DNA of 18,369 nt from Planctomycetaceae bacterium (GTDB lineage Bacteria; Planctomycetota; Planctomycetia; Pirellulales; Pirellulaceae), in contig PKCQ01000400.1 in the NCBI GenBank assembly GCA_002862265.1, positions 1-18,369 of the forward strand. Reading direction: 5' to 3'. Made by a program: the position numbers and the translations under genes. A model generated the notes under the pieces. It did not search any database and was not told the origin of the DNA. It was given only the letters and a program-made list of their open reading frames with translations. Positions 7,579-14,579 of the stretch are shown here, in pieces. How positions within the stretch are numbered: the first letter of the stretch is position 1; each line of letters starts with the position of its first letter.

Positions 7579-9416
7579 TCATCTGGAGTCACCTCTGCCT
7601 GTCCCTTGGGAATGAGTCAGTCCCTCTCCCACCGCAACAAGCAAACAGAAAAGTTCAATCGTCCAGCTCGTGTTCAATATGGTGCCAGAACGGCCGATTG
7701 CCAAAAAACCAATTATGCTTGCTATGATGGTCAACGAAAAACTACTTCGTTCCCTAGCTGCCAATCGCCGTAACCGTTCGCTCAGCAATATGATTGGAAT
7801 CGCCAAAGCACTCCAAGCATACCCATTTCGATGGCGATGTGGGACCACAGGTTCTTTGCATAGTAAAACATGTGGTCGTCGCTGGAGAAGAACCAGTGCT
7901 TGCTCCCTTGCGAGAAATCTCCGTTCTTCAGAACCGGCTTGCCACTCGCATCCCGAATTGAGATTTCCTCGATATCCAAGTATCTTCGTTCTCATGATGA
8001 GGTACTGATACCGATTGTGATACGGCAATACTTGCGCCACTCAGGACTGGTTTCTGAATTGATCACATCGTTTGGCAGCTGCTGAAGCACATACTTGCGG
8101 CTTGACTTAAGGCCAACCTTTTCAGGGCTAACACAGTCATAGGACTGCAGTAGGCTCTTATGGCAAATCGATATGCTAGGTTCAATATCGCCTAAGTACT
8201 TAACCTCAATAGTCCAGGGAAGAGGCCTGCTAGCATCCAGCCGTTGCTCTAAGAAAGTCTTCTCTTGGGTGTGCAGGCGAACCGCAATACCTTGATCTGA
8301 TTCCACCAAACCTATCGGAGTCTGAGGTCGATCGATGCTTGCTCGAAAAACACTCGGGTACGTCCCAATGCCATAGCCCATGAGCAAGCGGTCATAAGCT
8401 AACCCCAAAATGGCGTTCAAATGTTGTTTTCGTTTTTCACAAGATGGATTGACACCCTAGAATCGCCCCGGGAATGCGGTTCCTCCAAACCACAATAGAA
8501 AACCAAAAGCTAGTAACAGAGCTGCCATACCAACTTTTGGATTAGGAGAAAGTGTACGCTCTTCGGGCACACGGTCAAAGATTCTGAATAACGAAAGCAC
8601 CACAATGCTCGCCGCCCCAAAGCTGATAAGGGCTCGCGACATCGTTACGAAGATCGTGTCGACAAAGAAGATTTGAAGGGCCCAAGCAAGGAGGGTACGA
8701 AAAGAGTGTTCGGTTTGAAACTGGAATACAAATGGTATAGCTACCGCTCAATAAGCATCGATGTGCTGACCGCCGATATGCATACTGTGAAATGGCCCGG
8801 AGACACGTAGCACAAAGTCTAGATCGAGTAGGCCAACTGAGACGGCGCGATCAAAAATCGCTGCAGCGCGAACCCAACTGGAAGCAATTTGCATTCCCGT
8901 TGAAAAGGCTATCCAGTTTTTCCCACGTGTTCCTTGGGTGCCTGCAAATGCGTGCGGGGCCGAGGGGAATAGCAGCACTCCAATACCGTAGGCGAGAAGA
9001 ATCCGGATTGGATTGTGATGCGATGCATAGGTGCTGAGTTCGTCTCCTGGAAGCGCAACAGGGAGCGACACAAAGCCTTGAACTCCAGCAATGAGCAATA
9101 GCGCGAAGAATGGGAGCCATTGGAGATAGGCCGATTTTGGAACACAGTAGTCGCAATCTTTTGCGGCGACACGCCCTCCGATCAATGCGAGAAGTAGGAT
9201 TTCTCTTTCTTGAACTAGCAAAGCTCCCGTGTCGAGGTAGAGGTCGCCTGCAACGATCGCGATCGGGGTTGCGAAAAGTCAAAACCGCGCGAATTTCCAT
9301 GACAATGCTGCGGCTGCTACGGCAGTACCAAGCATCAAAATTGGCTGAATCGCGTGATTCAAGCCAAACCAGAGGCTGAGCAATAGCACTAGCCCGCCCA
9401 AGGCGAGTTTGGGCAT
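7579..9416 (-). pseudogene. Wzy/O-antigen-ligase-type polysaccharide polymerase, inactivated
   Basis: Read from ATG 9416 (MPKLALGGLVLLLS), almost the whole gene stays in one frame but is cut by TGA at 9279-9281, TGA at 8748-8750, TAG at 8457-8459 and TGA at 7992-7994. A single frameshift near 7795-7805 then leads to the last segment (AIPIILLSERLRRLAARERS) ending at TGA 7579-7581. The joined product would be about 610 residues, the normal size for large multi-helix polymerases/ligases. Recognisable blocks in order are the N-terminal helices, GDLYLDTGALLVQEREILLL, VSGPFHSMHIGGQHIDAY, LLMGYGIGTYPSVFRAS, an extracytoplasmic beta-rich segment with SICHKSLLQSYDCVS, LKNGDFSQGSKHWFFSSDDH and KNLWSHIAIEMGMLGVL. 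The 'NGDFSxGxxxWFF' region is characteristic of a subgroup of O-antigen ligases. In life it would polymerise or transfer repeat units at the outer face of the inner membrane. No intact substitute is present in the window. Confidence 0.85.
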
Positions 9417-9491
9417 TCTTGATTCCGTGATATCGGATGTATTAAAATGTTTTTTAGCTGGTGTAATCTGTGGTGCGCCAAGGTCAGCCAA

Positions 9492-9839
9492 TTGTGTCTG
9501 GCATCACAGTTTGCTTTCATCCTTAAGTTTCCGAGCGTCCTAACGCGGACGGCTCTGGCGGTTCATGCAGGCTTTGGGGGTTGCCAGAGGCACCCAGGCT
9601 TGATCGCTATTGATGCTGTGCAACTTGGTAAACGCGGTATAGCGCAGAATCCCACGCTTACGCCTCGCAAACCCAGTCCCTAGTTAAAAATGGGTGAATT
9701 GAAACTTCCGCGGCGGGCTACTATCATCCGTAGTTTGTTTGATCGAAAACTATGGTATGCACCCAAAAGGGCTTCATGCCCTATGCGATCCGGCCTGCGT
9801 GAATCAAAAGTTTGTCATCTGACAGTCGTGGATCGGTGT
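9492..9839. other. Region without a supportable gene
   Basis: About 350 nt between the 5' end of the polymerase pseudogene and the 3' end of the VanZ gene, both on the minus strand. Short open frames on either strand have no family signature and no good ribosome binding site. It may be eroded coding sequence or the promoter region of the dead polymerase gene. Confidence 0.4.
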
Positions 9840-11249
9840 TCAGGACTCCACCACAGGCCTCTCTGTTGCAGGCTTTTTCACTAATTGTTCTATTTGGATC
9901 CTCAGCACTTCTTGATCTGGCATCAGCAATCGGAACGCCAAGACACCCAGGAGCATCCCAACAGAATAAGTCAGCCAGTCTGTTGCATCAGGTACCAGAG
10001 GTAGAAGAAAAACCTGCGCCGCCTCAATGCTTATTCCCATGAAGGCACCGGACAAAACGAGACTGAACCACGGAATGCCACTTTCTAAATTACTTCCAGG
10101 TTTTCTAGTGGAAATTCTCCGTGATTGCCAGCCGCAAACGAGAAAGGCCAAAGTCCCAAAAGCGATCCATTTAAGCAGGATGTTGACGCCCGCGTCGAAC
10201 TCGCGCGAGCTATGCGCTCGAGCGAATGGTACAGCAAATATATCCCACGCACGCTCTTGTAGGAGTTCGGGATCCCTCACAATCTCGTCAAATCGCGTTA
10301 GAAATGCGATTGCCATCACCCCGCACCAGAAGACTCCTCCAAGAAGCCAGAAGGTTTTCTTGTCGAATAAGAGAATGCATCGGATTAGAATCGCTGCAAC
10401 TTTGATTGTGACAACCACACCTAAGATTGAAGCGATGATATCAGTAGTTGAGAACTCGCGGCTGTAGATAGGCACTTTCGTTGCTTCAATTGCTACTGCT
10501 GCAGCGATGCCAACACTCAACGCGAACTTTGGCCCTTTGCAAATGGTTGCCATGAATGCAAAAGGAACGATGCGCGATGTAGCTACTGCAAGCGTTACCA
10601 GCCATTTGAGCCTAGGTTTGACTTCGGATGGGATGTCTTGCAGCGGCACGAGCGAGAAGCCACCTTTCTGCCATTTTTGTTGAAGCTCCTCTCCGTTGAG
10701 AATCACGTCGAGCGGCAGCAGGTTGTAAAGGCAAAGAGCTACCACCGAGGCTTGTGCTAGCCATAGCCATCTTTGTAGGCCCGGTTCCAGTTGGAAAAAA
10801 CGTTCCAATTGATCGGAAAGCCTATTGCCAAGTAGTGACCAAAGTAACACGCCGACCAGCGATCCGATCAATCCCGCAAGAATGTCATTTTGCGAAACGA
10901 CTCGCGGTGGGAAGAAGACTTGTACCAACTCGATTCCAACGACAACGGCTGACAACGCAGCCACAATGACCGGTGCTGCGATCCATAGCAAGAACTGCGA
11001 CTTTCTCCGAAAGCCGACTGCTCCAGCAGCAAAAAATCCCGGTGGCAGCATAATCAATCCATTCGCTACCCAGTCCGCTCGATTCCCAATTGACAAGTTT
11101 AGCCATGGAATCTGCTGCCACATCGCGACCGCTTCATCCCACGGCAGCTCTCTAAATCGCAGCGGCACAAAGGATGCATAGATCACAAAAAGCGTCGCCG
11201 CGATTGATAAGGCCAGTAGTGACCAGCGTACTGCTCTTTTATGTTTCAT
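9840..11249 (-). CDS. Multi-spanning VanZ-family membrane protein with three VanZ-like units
   Basis: 469 residues, about three times a single VanZ domain and rich in membrane helices. The first unit has YASFVPLRF (about 24-32), RADWVANGLIMLPPGFFAAG (about 57-76) and ELVQVFFPPRVVSQNDILAG (about 107-126), which is the VanZ hallmark. Similar E-x-x-(Q/K)-V segments recur at E255 (EATKVPIYSREFSTTDIIAS) and E409 (EAAQVFLLPLVPDATDWLTY). In all three the Glu is exactly 15 residues before an Asp (D122, D270, D424). VanZ is known for low-level teicoplanin resistance, but the family is widespread and related proteins often occur in polysaccharide clusters with unknown role. The ATG at 11247-11249 has no strong ribosome binding site. 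The C-terminal 30 residues are polar. The neighbours (dead polymerase downstream, truncated gene upstream on the other strand) suggest membership of the surface-polysaccharide locus. Confidence 0.82.
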   Translation of the reverse strand: MKHKRAVRWSLLALSIAATLFVIYASFVPLRFRELPWDEAVAMWQQIPWLNLSIGNRADWVANGLIMLPPGFFAAGAVGFRRKSQFLLWIAAPVIVAALSAVVVGIELVQVFFPPRVVSQNDILAGLIGSLVGVLLWSLLGNRLSDQLERFFQLEPGLQRWLWLAQASVVALCLYNLLPLDVILNGEELQQKWQKGGFSLVPLQDIPSEVKPRLKWLVTLAVATSRIVPFAFMATICKGPKFALSVGIAAAVAIEATKVPIYSREFSTTDIIASILGVVVTIKVAAILIRCILLFDKKTFWLLGGVFWCGVMAIAFLTRFDEIVRDPELLQERAWDIFAVPFARAHSSREFDAGVNILLKWIAFGTLAFLVCGWQSRRISTRKPGSNLESGIPWFSLVLSGAFMGISIEAAQVFLLPLVPDATDWLTYSVGMLLGVLAFRLLMPDQEVLRIQIEQLVKKPATERPVVES

Positions 11250-11366
11250 ACGTTGGTTTAAAGCTTCTGCTCATCTCTTGCAGCGGTTGTTTCAGTGAAA
11301 GCCGGGTGTAGTCTGCTTCGGAGCGTCAGTTCTTCTTTAGAACAGGTACTTGCGACAGGCCATTGT

Positions 11367-11373
11367 GGAGGGG
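11367..11373 (+). promoter_or_regulatory. Strong Shine-Dalgarno sequence of a truncated gene
   Basis: GGAGGGG at 11367-11373 lies 8 nt before ATG 11382. It is the best ribosome binding site in this part of the window. It shows that a real gene once began here, although only about 43 codons remain. Confidence 0.6.
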
Positions 11374-11381
11374 CTTTCGTC

Positions 11382-11513
11382 ATGAGAATCGCACTGTCTG
11401 GATTGTATGTGCCGCTACGTGGATGCAGCCATCTCAATATAACGAAAAGGGAAATCGCCAGAGATGATATGCTTCATGCGAGAATCGCCAAGGGACGACG
11501 TCGGAAAGTATAG
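11382..11513 (+). pseudogene. 5' stub of a truncated gene, possibly an amidotransferase (asparagine synthase type)
   Basis: The frame gives 43 codons starting MRIALSGLYVPLRG and ending at TAG just before the left end of an IS3-family remnant. The stub has a strong ribosome binding site. It loosely resembles the N terminus of asparagine-synthase-like amidotransferases common in exopolysaccharide loci (start MCGIAG, later a 'HRGPDDxG' block). After a one-base shift near 11497-11503, MLHARIAKG is followed by DDVGKYSS. The catalytic Cys2 is not present, so the assignment needs several indels and is weak. A glycosyltransferase N terminus is an alternative. The rest of the gene is missing from the window, probably lost with the IS insertion. 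Confidence 0.3.
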
Positions 11514-11541
11514 TAGCCGGAAAGTGCAAGGGGAATGTAGA

Positions 11542-11564
11542 TGGAGTGCTCCTCAAAAACTGAT
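11542..11564 (+). repeat. Left terminal inverted repeat of the IS3-family remnant
   Basis: 23 nt beginning TGGAGTGC and ending CAAAAACTGAT. It differs from the reverse complement of positions 18347-18369 at only two bases. This relates the two elements and fixes the left boundary of the remnant. Confidence 0.75.
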
Positions 11565-11602
11565 GCGCTTGCTATGTGAAGGATCTCACAAGGAGATCTC
11601 CT

Positions 11603-11887
11603 ATGACCAGAGAGTGAAAACGACGAAAGTCAGAACAGATCGTAAAACTACTTCAGGAAGGCCAAGCGATTCTCGTGGCCGGTAAACCGGAAGCGGAAGT
11701 ATTCCAGAGACTTGAGATCACCGAGTCCACTTGGCAGAGATGGAACAGCCAGCACGGCGGTATGAAATCCGATGAAGCCTAACGACTGCGTGAGCTTGAG
11801 ATAGAGAATCAGCGTAGTAAGGAGATGCTCGCTGAGCCTGAACTCGATGAGCGTATTTTGAAGACAGCTCTTGAGGAAAACTACTAA
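11603..11887 (+). pseudogene. IS3-family OrfA remnant (transposase helix-turn-helix subunit)
   Basis: Ignoring two stops, the frame encodes 94 residues. KRRKSEQIVKLLQEGQAIL is followed by EAEVFQRLEITESTWQRWNS, the helix-turn-helix that binds the element's ends. Then come GGMKSDEA and a heptad-rich LRELEIENQRSKEML segment, the leucine zipper used for OrfA multimerisation. Length and order match intact OrfA proteins. The stops replace codons where homologues have Arg (TGA 11615-11617) and usually Gln or Lys (TAA 11780-11782), consistent with C-to-T decay. Confidence 0.75.
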
Positions 11888-12290
11888 GCCCGACACGGCG
11901 ACGCGAAGCCGTCCACCACGTTCGAAAGACTTGCGTCGTGTCGCAGCGTTGGGTACACCAGATTTTGGGTCAACCTCTGAGTGCGCAACGTTACCATCGG
12001 AGGCCGAAAGAAGTTAAATCATCACTGATCAAGCGAATCCTAGAGCTTGTCGTCGAGTTCCCACGATTCGGCCGTCGCAGAATGCGAAACGCGCATATCG
12101 GCTTTGGAGTCAGGAGGGACTGAAGTTCCGAAAAAGACGGTAAAGCGAAGACGATTAGGAAGCACCAAGTGAAACACCGGATAGTGTTTGCCATCGAGGG
12201 GGAATTCATGATCATGAGGGCCGGAAAACATTCCGTATCCGACGTTTGATGCACTGCGACACAATTCGAGTTCTCGTGCCATCCTGAAAA
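11884..12290 (+). pseudogene. IS3-family OrfB remnant (DDE integrase core, truncated)
   Basis: The frame opening at about 11884 gives SPTRRREAVHHVRKT, then VVSQRWVHQILGQPLSAQRY and LIKRILELVVEFPRFGRRRM, the standard N-terminal HTH_21-like region of OrfB. About a dozen residues of the expected 'LLRREGWRVN' region are missing near 12085. The sequence resumes as NAKRAYRLWSQEGLKFRKK, meets TGA, and shows a distorted first DDE block further on. The second Asp and Glu blocks are not recognisable, so the protein cannot be active. Confidence 0.65.
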
Positions 12291-12441
12291 AAAGGAATAA
12301 TTGTCAATGTAAGGCTCGAAATTCTATCTGATGCGGATGAAGTTTTTCTGCTCTTCGACAGCGAACTCCTATCTTTCAGAAGACTCAAGAATCTTGGTTA
12401 TTCAAAGTCGCCCGCCAAGACAACATCGTAGGAAGTTCGAA

Positions 12442-13191
12442 ATGAGCATCGCCGCAACGCCACGTCCACAATCGATCACCTCCCTAACCAACCGATTTTG
12501 GAACTCCTATGCGAAGGTCTATGGATCAGTAGAGAATCTTGTACCCCATCGGTTGATGCTCGATGAGGTTGCAATGCAAGTGCCTCAAAGTGCAAGGCGG
12601 GTCCTCGATGCAGGCTGTGGAAGTGGAGCACTCTTGTCGAAATTGGCCAACTACCGTCCAAACCTCGAGCTATTCGGCACGGATTTTAGTGGCGATATGC
12701 TGGAAAGAGCGCGGGAACGCAATCCCTCAGCTCAGTTGATCCCAGCCGACCTGAACAATCCACTGCCATTCGAAGATGGCTACTTTGACTGCGTCGTTTC
12801 GACCAATGCCCTTTACGCAGTGGCTTCACCTGCCGACGCGATTCACGAGTTCAATCGAGTTCTTCAACCGCAAGGCAAGATGGTAATATCGACTCCAAAG
12901 CAGCGGGCAGTAGGGCTTAAGATACTCGCCAGCCATGTTCGATCTGTCTCAGTAGCGAGGGGGATTGGGGACTTAGTGAAATTTGGGACTTGTCTGGTCC
13001 CCAATCTGATCATAGAGAAGATGGCACGCAAGAAGGCATACCATTTTCTAAGCCGAGAGGAGGTTCTAAGCTTGCCAGGCGAGGTGGAGATCCTCAAAGA
13101 TACTTTTGCGAACCAGAATTGGCTCTTTACGCTGTTGAAACAAAAAAAAGGAGCGGCGGTAAAAACCATCGCTCCTTCTGTAAATACTTAA
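12442..13191 (+). CDS. Class I SAM-dependent methyltransferase (UbiE/Methyltransf_11 type)
   Basis: 249 residues from ATG 12442, chosen because AGGAAG (12430-12435) lies 6 nt upstream and because the longer frame from ATG 12331 adds only residues that look like IS remnant. The SAM-binding motif VLDAGCGSG is at 54-62. The acidic ribose contact is in FGTDFSGDML (about 78-87). PADLNNPLPFEDGYFDCVVS (about 101-120) and FNRVLQPQGKMVISTP (about 137-152) complete the Rossmann methyltransferase set. The substrate is unknown; the setting suggests a sugar, lipid carrier or other surface-polysaccharide precursor. The C-terminal part (about 160-235) should form the substrate-side helices. The last codons encode KQKKGAAVKTIAPSVNT, and the same DNA forms the terminator of the convergent PEP-CTERM gene. 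It stops 6 nt before that gene's stop. Confidence 0.88.
   Translation: MSIAATPRPQSITSLTNRFWNSYAKVYGSVENLVPHRLMLDEVAMQVPQSARRVLDAGCGSGALLSKLANYRPNLELFGTDFSGDMLERARERNPSAQLIPADLNNPLPFEDGYFDCVVSTNALYAVASPADAIHEFNRVLQPQGKMVISTPKQRAVGLKILASHVRSVSVARGIGDLVKFGTCLVPNLIIEKMARKKAYHFLSREEVLSLPGEVEILKDTFANQNWLFTLLKQKKGAAVKTIAPSVNT
13142..13177 (-). terminator. Rho-independent terminator of the PEP-CTERM gene, inside the methyltransferase CDS
   Basis: On the minus strand an AAGGAGCG arm (13177-13170) pairs with CGCTCCTT (13155-13148), and a GGT/ACC pair tightens the loop. The hairpin runs straight into eight T residues (A8 at 13142-13149 on the plus strand). It lies 21-56 nt past the PEP-CTERM stop, which is an ideal position. 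On the plus strand no T-run follows, so it should act mainly on minus-strand transcripts. Confidence 0.78.
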
Positions 13192-13197
13192 GTACAA

Positions 13198-14025
13198 CTA
13201 GCTTCGACGACGTCGAACAAGAGCGACTGCGCCTAGGCTGCAAAAAATCAATGCAGATGTTGGCTCAGGCAAAATCTCGACTCTGGTCTCCTGACCTAGA
13301 GACAAACTTGAGTTGGAGAATTGATTAAGCTTCACCGCAGCAGAAGTAATGCCCGTGTCAGTGAAGGTGTACGTTTTGGTACCGCTGATCGAAGTACTTA
13401 TGTCACTGATTATCGAATCGAGGGTAGTATCGTTTCCGTTAATCGTTAGCGCTAATGTGCTAGAGGCTATCGCACCGTCGCTCACGGTGAGGGAGACACT
13501 CGCGTCGAAGACTAATCGATACCAACCTGTTTGGTTGACCGCAAAGCCAGCTATACCGTTTGTTGAGCTCTGGGCAAAACCAAAACCCCCGTTTGTCGAT
13601 TCGAATTCAGCAATCGTGTTCTGGGTCAAGCCACCGATCAACGCACCACTCGAAAGCTGATCTGCTCGCCCAAAAACGGAAGTGCTGAAAGGGGCTACTG
13701 CCGAAAACGTATCCTCCCCTGGCGCTGTATCCGTACCAGACGTCGTGAATGCCTGCGCGGTGTTGGGCGTATCTGTAGGTCCATAGCTCCCAGACTCGAC
13801 GACGGTTGTTGCACCAAAAATAGACGCAACATTAGTCACGCCCAGGCTAGTGGAATCCACACTAACTTCGGTTCCTGCTGTCACATCCGTGTACGCTCCG
13901 GACTCCGTATCGGAATACTGGATTTTGGCGTTGGAGATAATCAAAATTGCGCTACCGTACGCTCCGCCGAAAACGGCCTGAGGTAGCAAGAAAACTGCTA
14001 GAGCAGCTAAGGTATAAGTTTTCAT
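13198..14025 (-). CDS. Secreted PEP-CTERM surface protein
   Basis: 275 residues. A signal peptide spans about 1-25 (MKTYTLAALAVFLLPQAVFG). The middle is low in charge, rich in Ser, Thr, Gly and Ala, and probably beta-rich. The C terminus has the three-part PEP-CTERM sorting tag: EPTSALIFCSLGAVALV with Pro-Glu-Pro at 253-255, a short hydrophobic helix, then RRRRS. Exosortases recognise this tag, cut it and release or anchor the protein in the envelope, usually together with exopolysaccharide. The segment GEDTFSAVAPFSTSVFGRAD (about 103-122) recalls the 'EDSAP' type of PEP-CTERM protein; that link is tentative. No exosortase is in the window. The start has only a weak ribosome binding site. The gene ends in a good intrinsic terminator. 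Confidence 0.87.
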   Translation of the reverse strand: MKTYTLAALAVFLLPQAVFGGAYGSAILIISNAKIQYSDTESGAYTDVTAGTEVSVDSTSLGVTNVASIFGATTVVESGSYGPTDTPNTAQAFTTSGTDTAPGEDTFSAVAPFSTSVFGRADQLSSGALIGGLTQNTIAEFESTNGGFGFAQSSTNGIAGFAVNQTGWYRLVFDASVSLTVSDGAIASSTLALTINGNDTTLDSIISDISTSISGTKTYTFTDTGITSAAVKLNQFSNSSLSLGQETRVEILPEPTSALIFCSLGAVALVRRRRS

Positions 14026-14061
14026 TTTTTCACTTAAAAGTATTAAAATACAACCAGAAAA

Positions 14062-14077
14062 ATCATCTAAAGATGAT
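14062..14077. promoter_or_regulatory. Interrupted palindrome upstream of the PEP-CTERM gene
   Basis: ATCATCT at 14062-14068 and AGATGAT at 14071-14077 form a perfect 7-bp inverted repeat with a 2-nt centre, about 37 nt upstream of the PEP-CTERM start. On the minus strand TTTTT follows directly. It may be an operator for the PEP-CTERM gene or a weak AT-rich terminator for whatever lay upstream. Confidence 0.35.
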
Positions 14078-14425
14078 CAAACCGATTGGTATCTTCAGCA
14101 ACTGGTCTGCAACGGGTTTCGCGCGATTGGCGATTGAACTCTGGGTTGTGACCAAGCGCTTCTAAATCCCTTCTTCTATGCCCAAGGCATTTTTCCGCAA
14201 GGAATGCAGTACTAAAAAATTGATCTGAGGTAATAGACGACGGCTCCATCGAGCAATCATCTTCGAAGAAACCAGGCAAGCGATCTTCGTCGACCGCCTG
14301 CAACTCCAGATCGGCCTTTTGACAGGCCCCCATCTCACCAGATCCACACCTGCCTGCGCAACGCCTGCCGTGCTTGATAAGCCAAGCAAGAAAAGACATG
14401 TTCGGATTGCGGTCTGATAGGTCAT
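14067..14425 (-). pseudogene. Possible remnant of a small exported protein
   Basis: ATG 14423-14425 opens MTYQTAIRTCLFLLGLSSTA then GVAQAG, a good signal peptide with an AQA cleavage site. The rest of that frame, to 14162, is Arg- and Ser-rich and does not look like an exported protein. The next frame over (ending at TAG 14067-14069) reads in an acidic, more protein-like way (KADLELQAVDEDRLPGFFED). A frameshift near 14330-14350 would join the two. I do not recognise a family. It may be a short pseudogene or chance coding. Confidence 0.25.
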
Positions 14426-14427
14426 CG

Positions 14428-14459
14428 TAGTACTGCGATTTTGACGAATACTAGTACTA
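14428..14459. repeat. Inverted repeat ahead of the signal-peptide stub
   Basis: TAGTACT (14428-14434) and AGTACTA (14453-14459) are a perfect 7-bp inverted pair with an 18-nt spacer. They lie directly upstream of the minus-strand ATG at 14425, so an operator role is possible but untested. Confidence 0.25.
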
Positions 14460-14579
14460 ATTTACCTAAACCAACCAGTTTCTACAAACATTTGGGGGAG
14501 GGTTTTCAGGAATATTGGAGTTTTTCTTGTGCGCGTGAGGCAGAGAGCGAATTCAGGTAAAATTTCCGTCCTAAGTACA

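Larger units (their letters stand above)
11542..12290 (+). mobile_element. Decayed IS3-family insertion sequence
   Basis: A left end TGGAGTGC...CAAAAACTGAT (11542-11564) matches the right end of the element at the window's end. OrfA follows from ATG 11603, with AAGGAG about 7 nt upstream. The frame is interrupted by TGA at 11615-11617 and TAA at 11780-11782, and ends at TAA 11885-11887. OrfB begins in an overlapping frame at about 11884 (SPTRRREAVHHVRKT) and breaks near 12085. It resumes after an apparent internal deletion as AKRAYRLWSQEGLKFRKK. A degenerate start of the integrase core (IHDHEGRKTFRI) is visible at about 12208-12245. Weak similarity may continue to about 12400. No right inverted repeat is found, so the 3' end is deleted or eroded. 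Confidence 0.75.

Noticed and set aside
7579..9416. Stop-codon reassignment (for example TGA read as Trp) to explain the in-frame stops
   Set aside because: TGA, TAG and TAA all appear as interruptions in the remnants, there are also frameshifts, and the long intact genes end normally at TAA, TAG and TGA.
7579..9416. Sequencing error as the cause of the broken frames
   Set aside because: Long genes on both sides (1109, 469, 434, 395 and 377 residues) are uninterrupted, and the lesions cluster in specific genes and are mostly nonsense substitutions. Read data would settle it.
9447..9884. Plus-strand open frames in the gap before the VanZ gene
   Set aside because: No family motif, poor codon and composition signal, and no ribosome binding site.
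12040..12282. Minus-strand open frame starting MARELELCRSASNVGYGMF
   Set aside because: The opposite strand of the same stretch encodes recognisable IS OrfB residues (HDHEGRKTFRI), so this frame is an antisense shadow.
12331..12441. Upstream ATG extension of the methyltransferase (37 extra residues)
   Set aside because: The extra residues do not resemble methyltransferases, the region may be IS remnant, and ATG 12442 has a good ribosome binding site.
14551..14570. A 13-nt match (TCAGGTAAAATTT) to the leader of the IS element near 17128
   Set aside because: No other part of the element matches around it, so it is probably chance.
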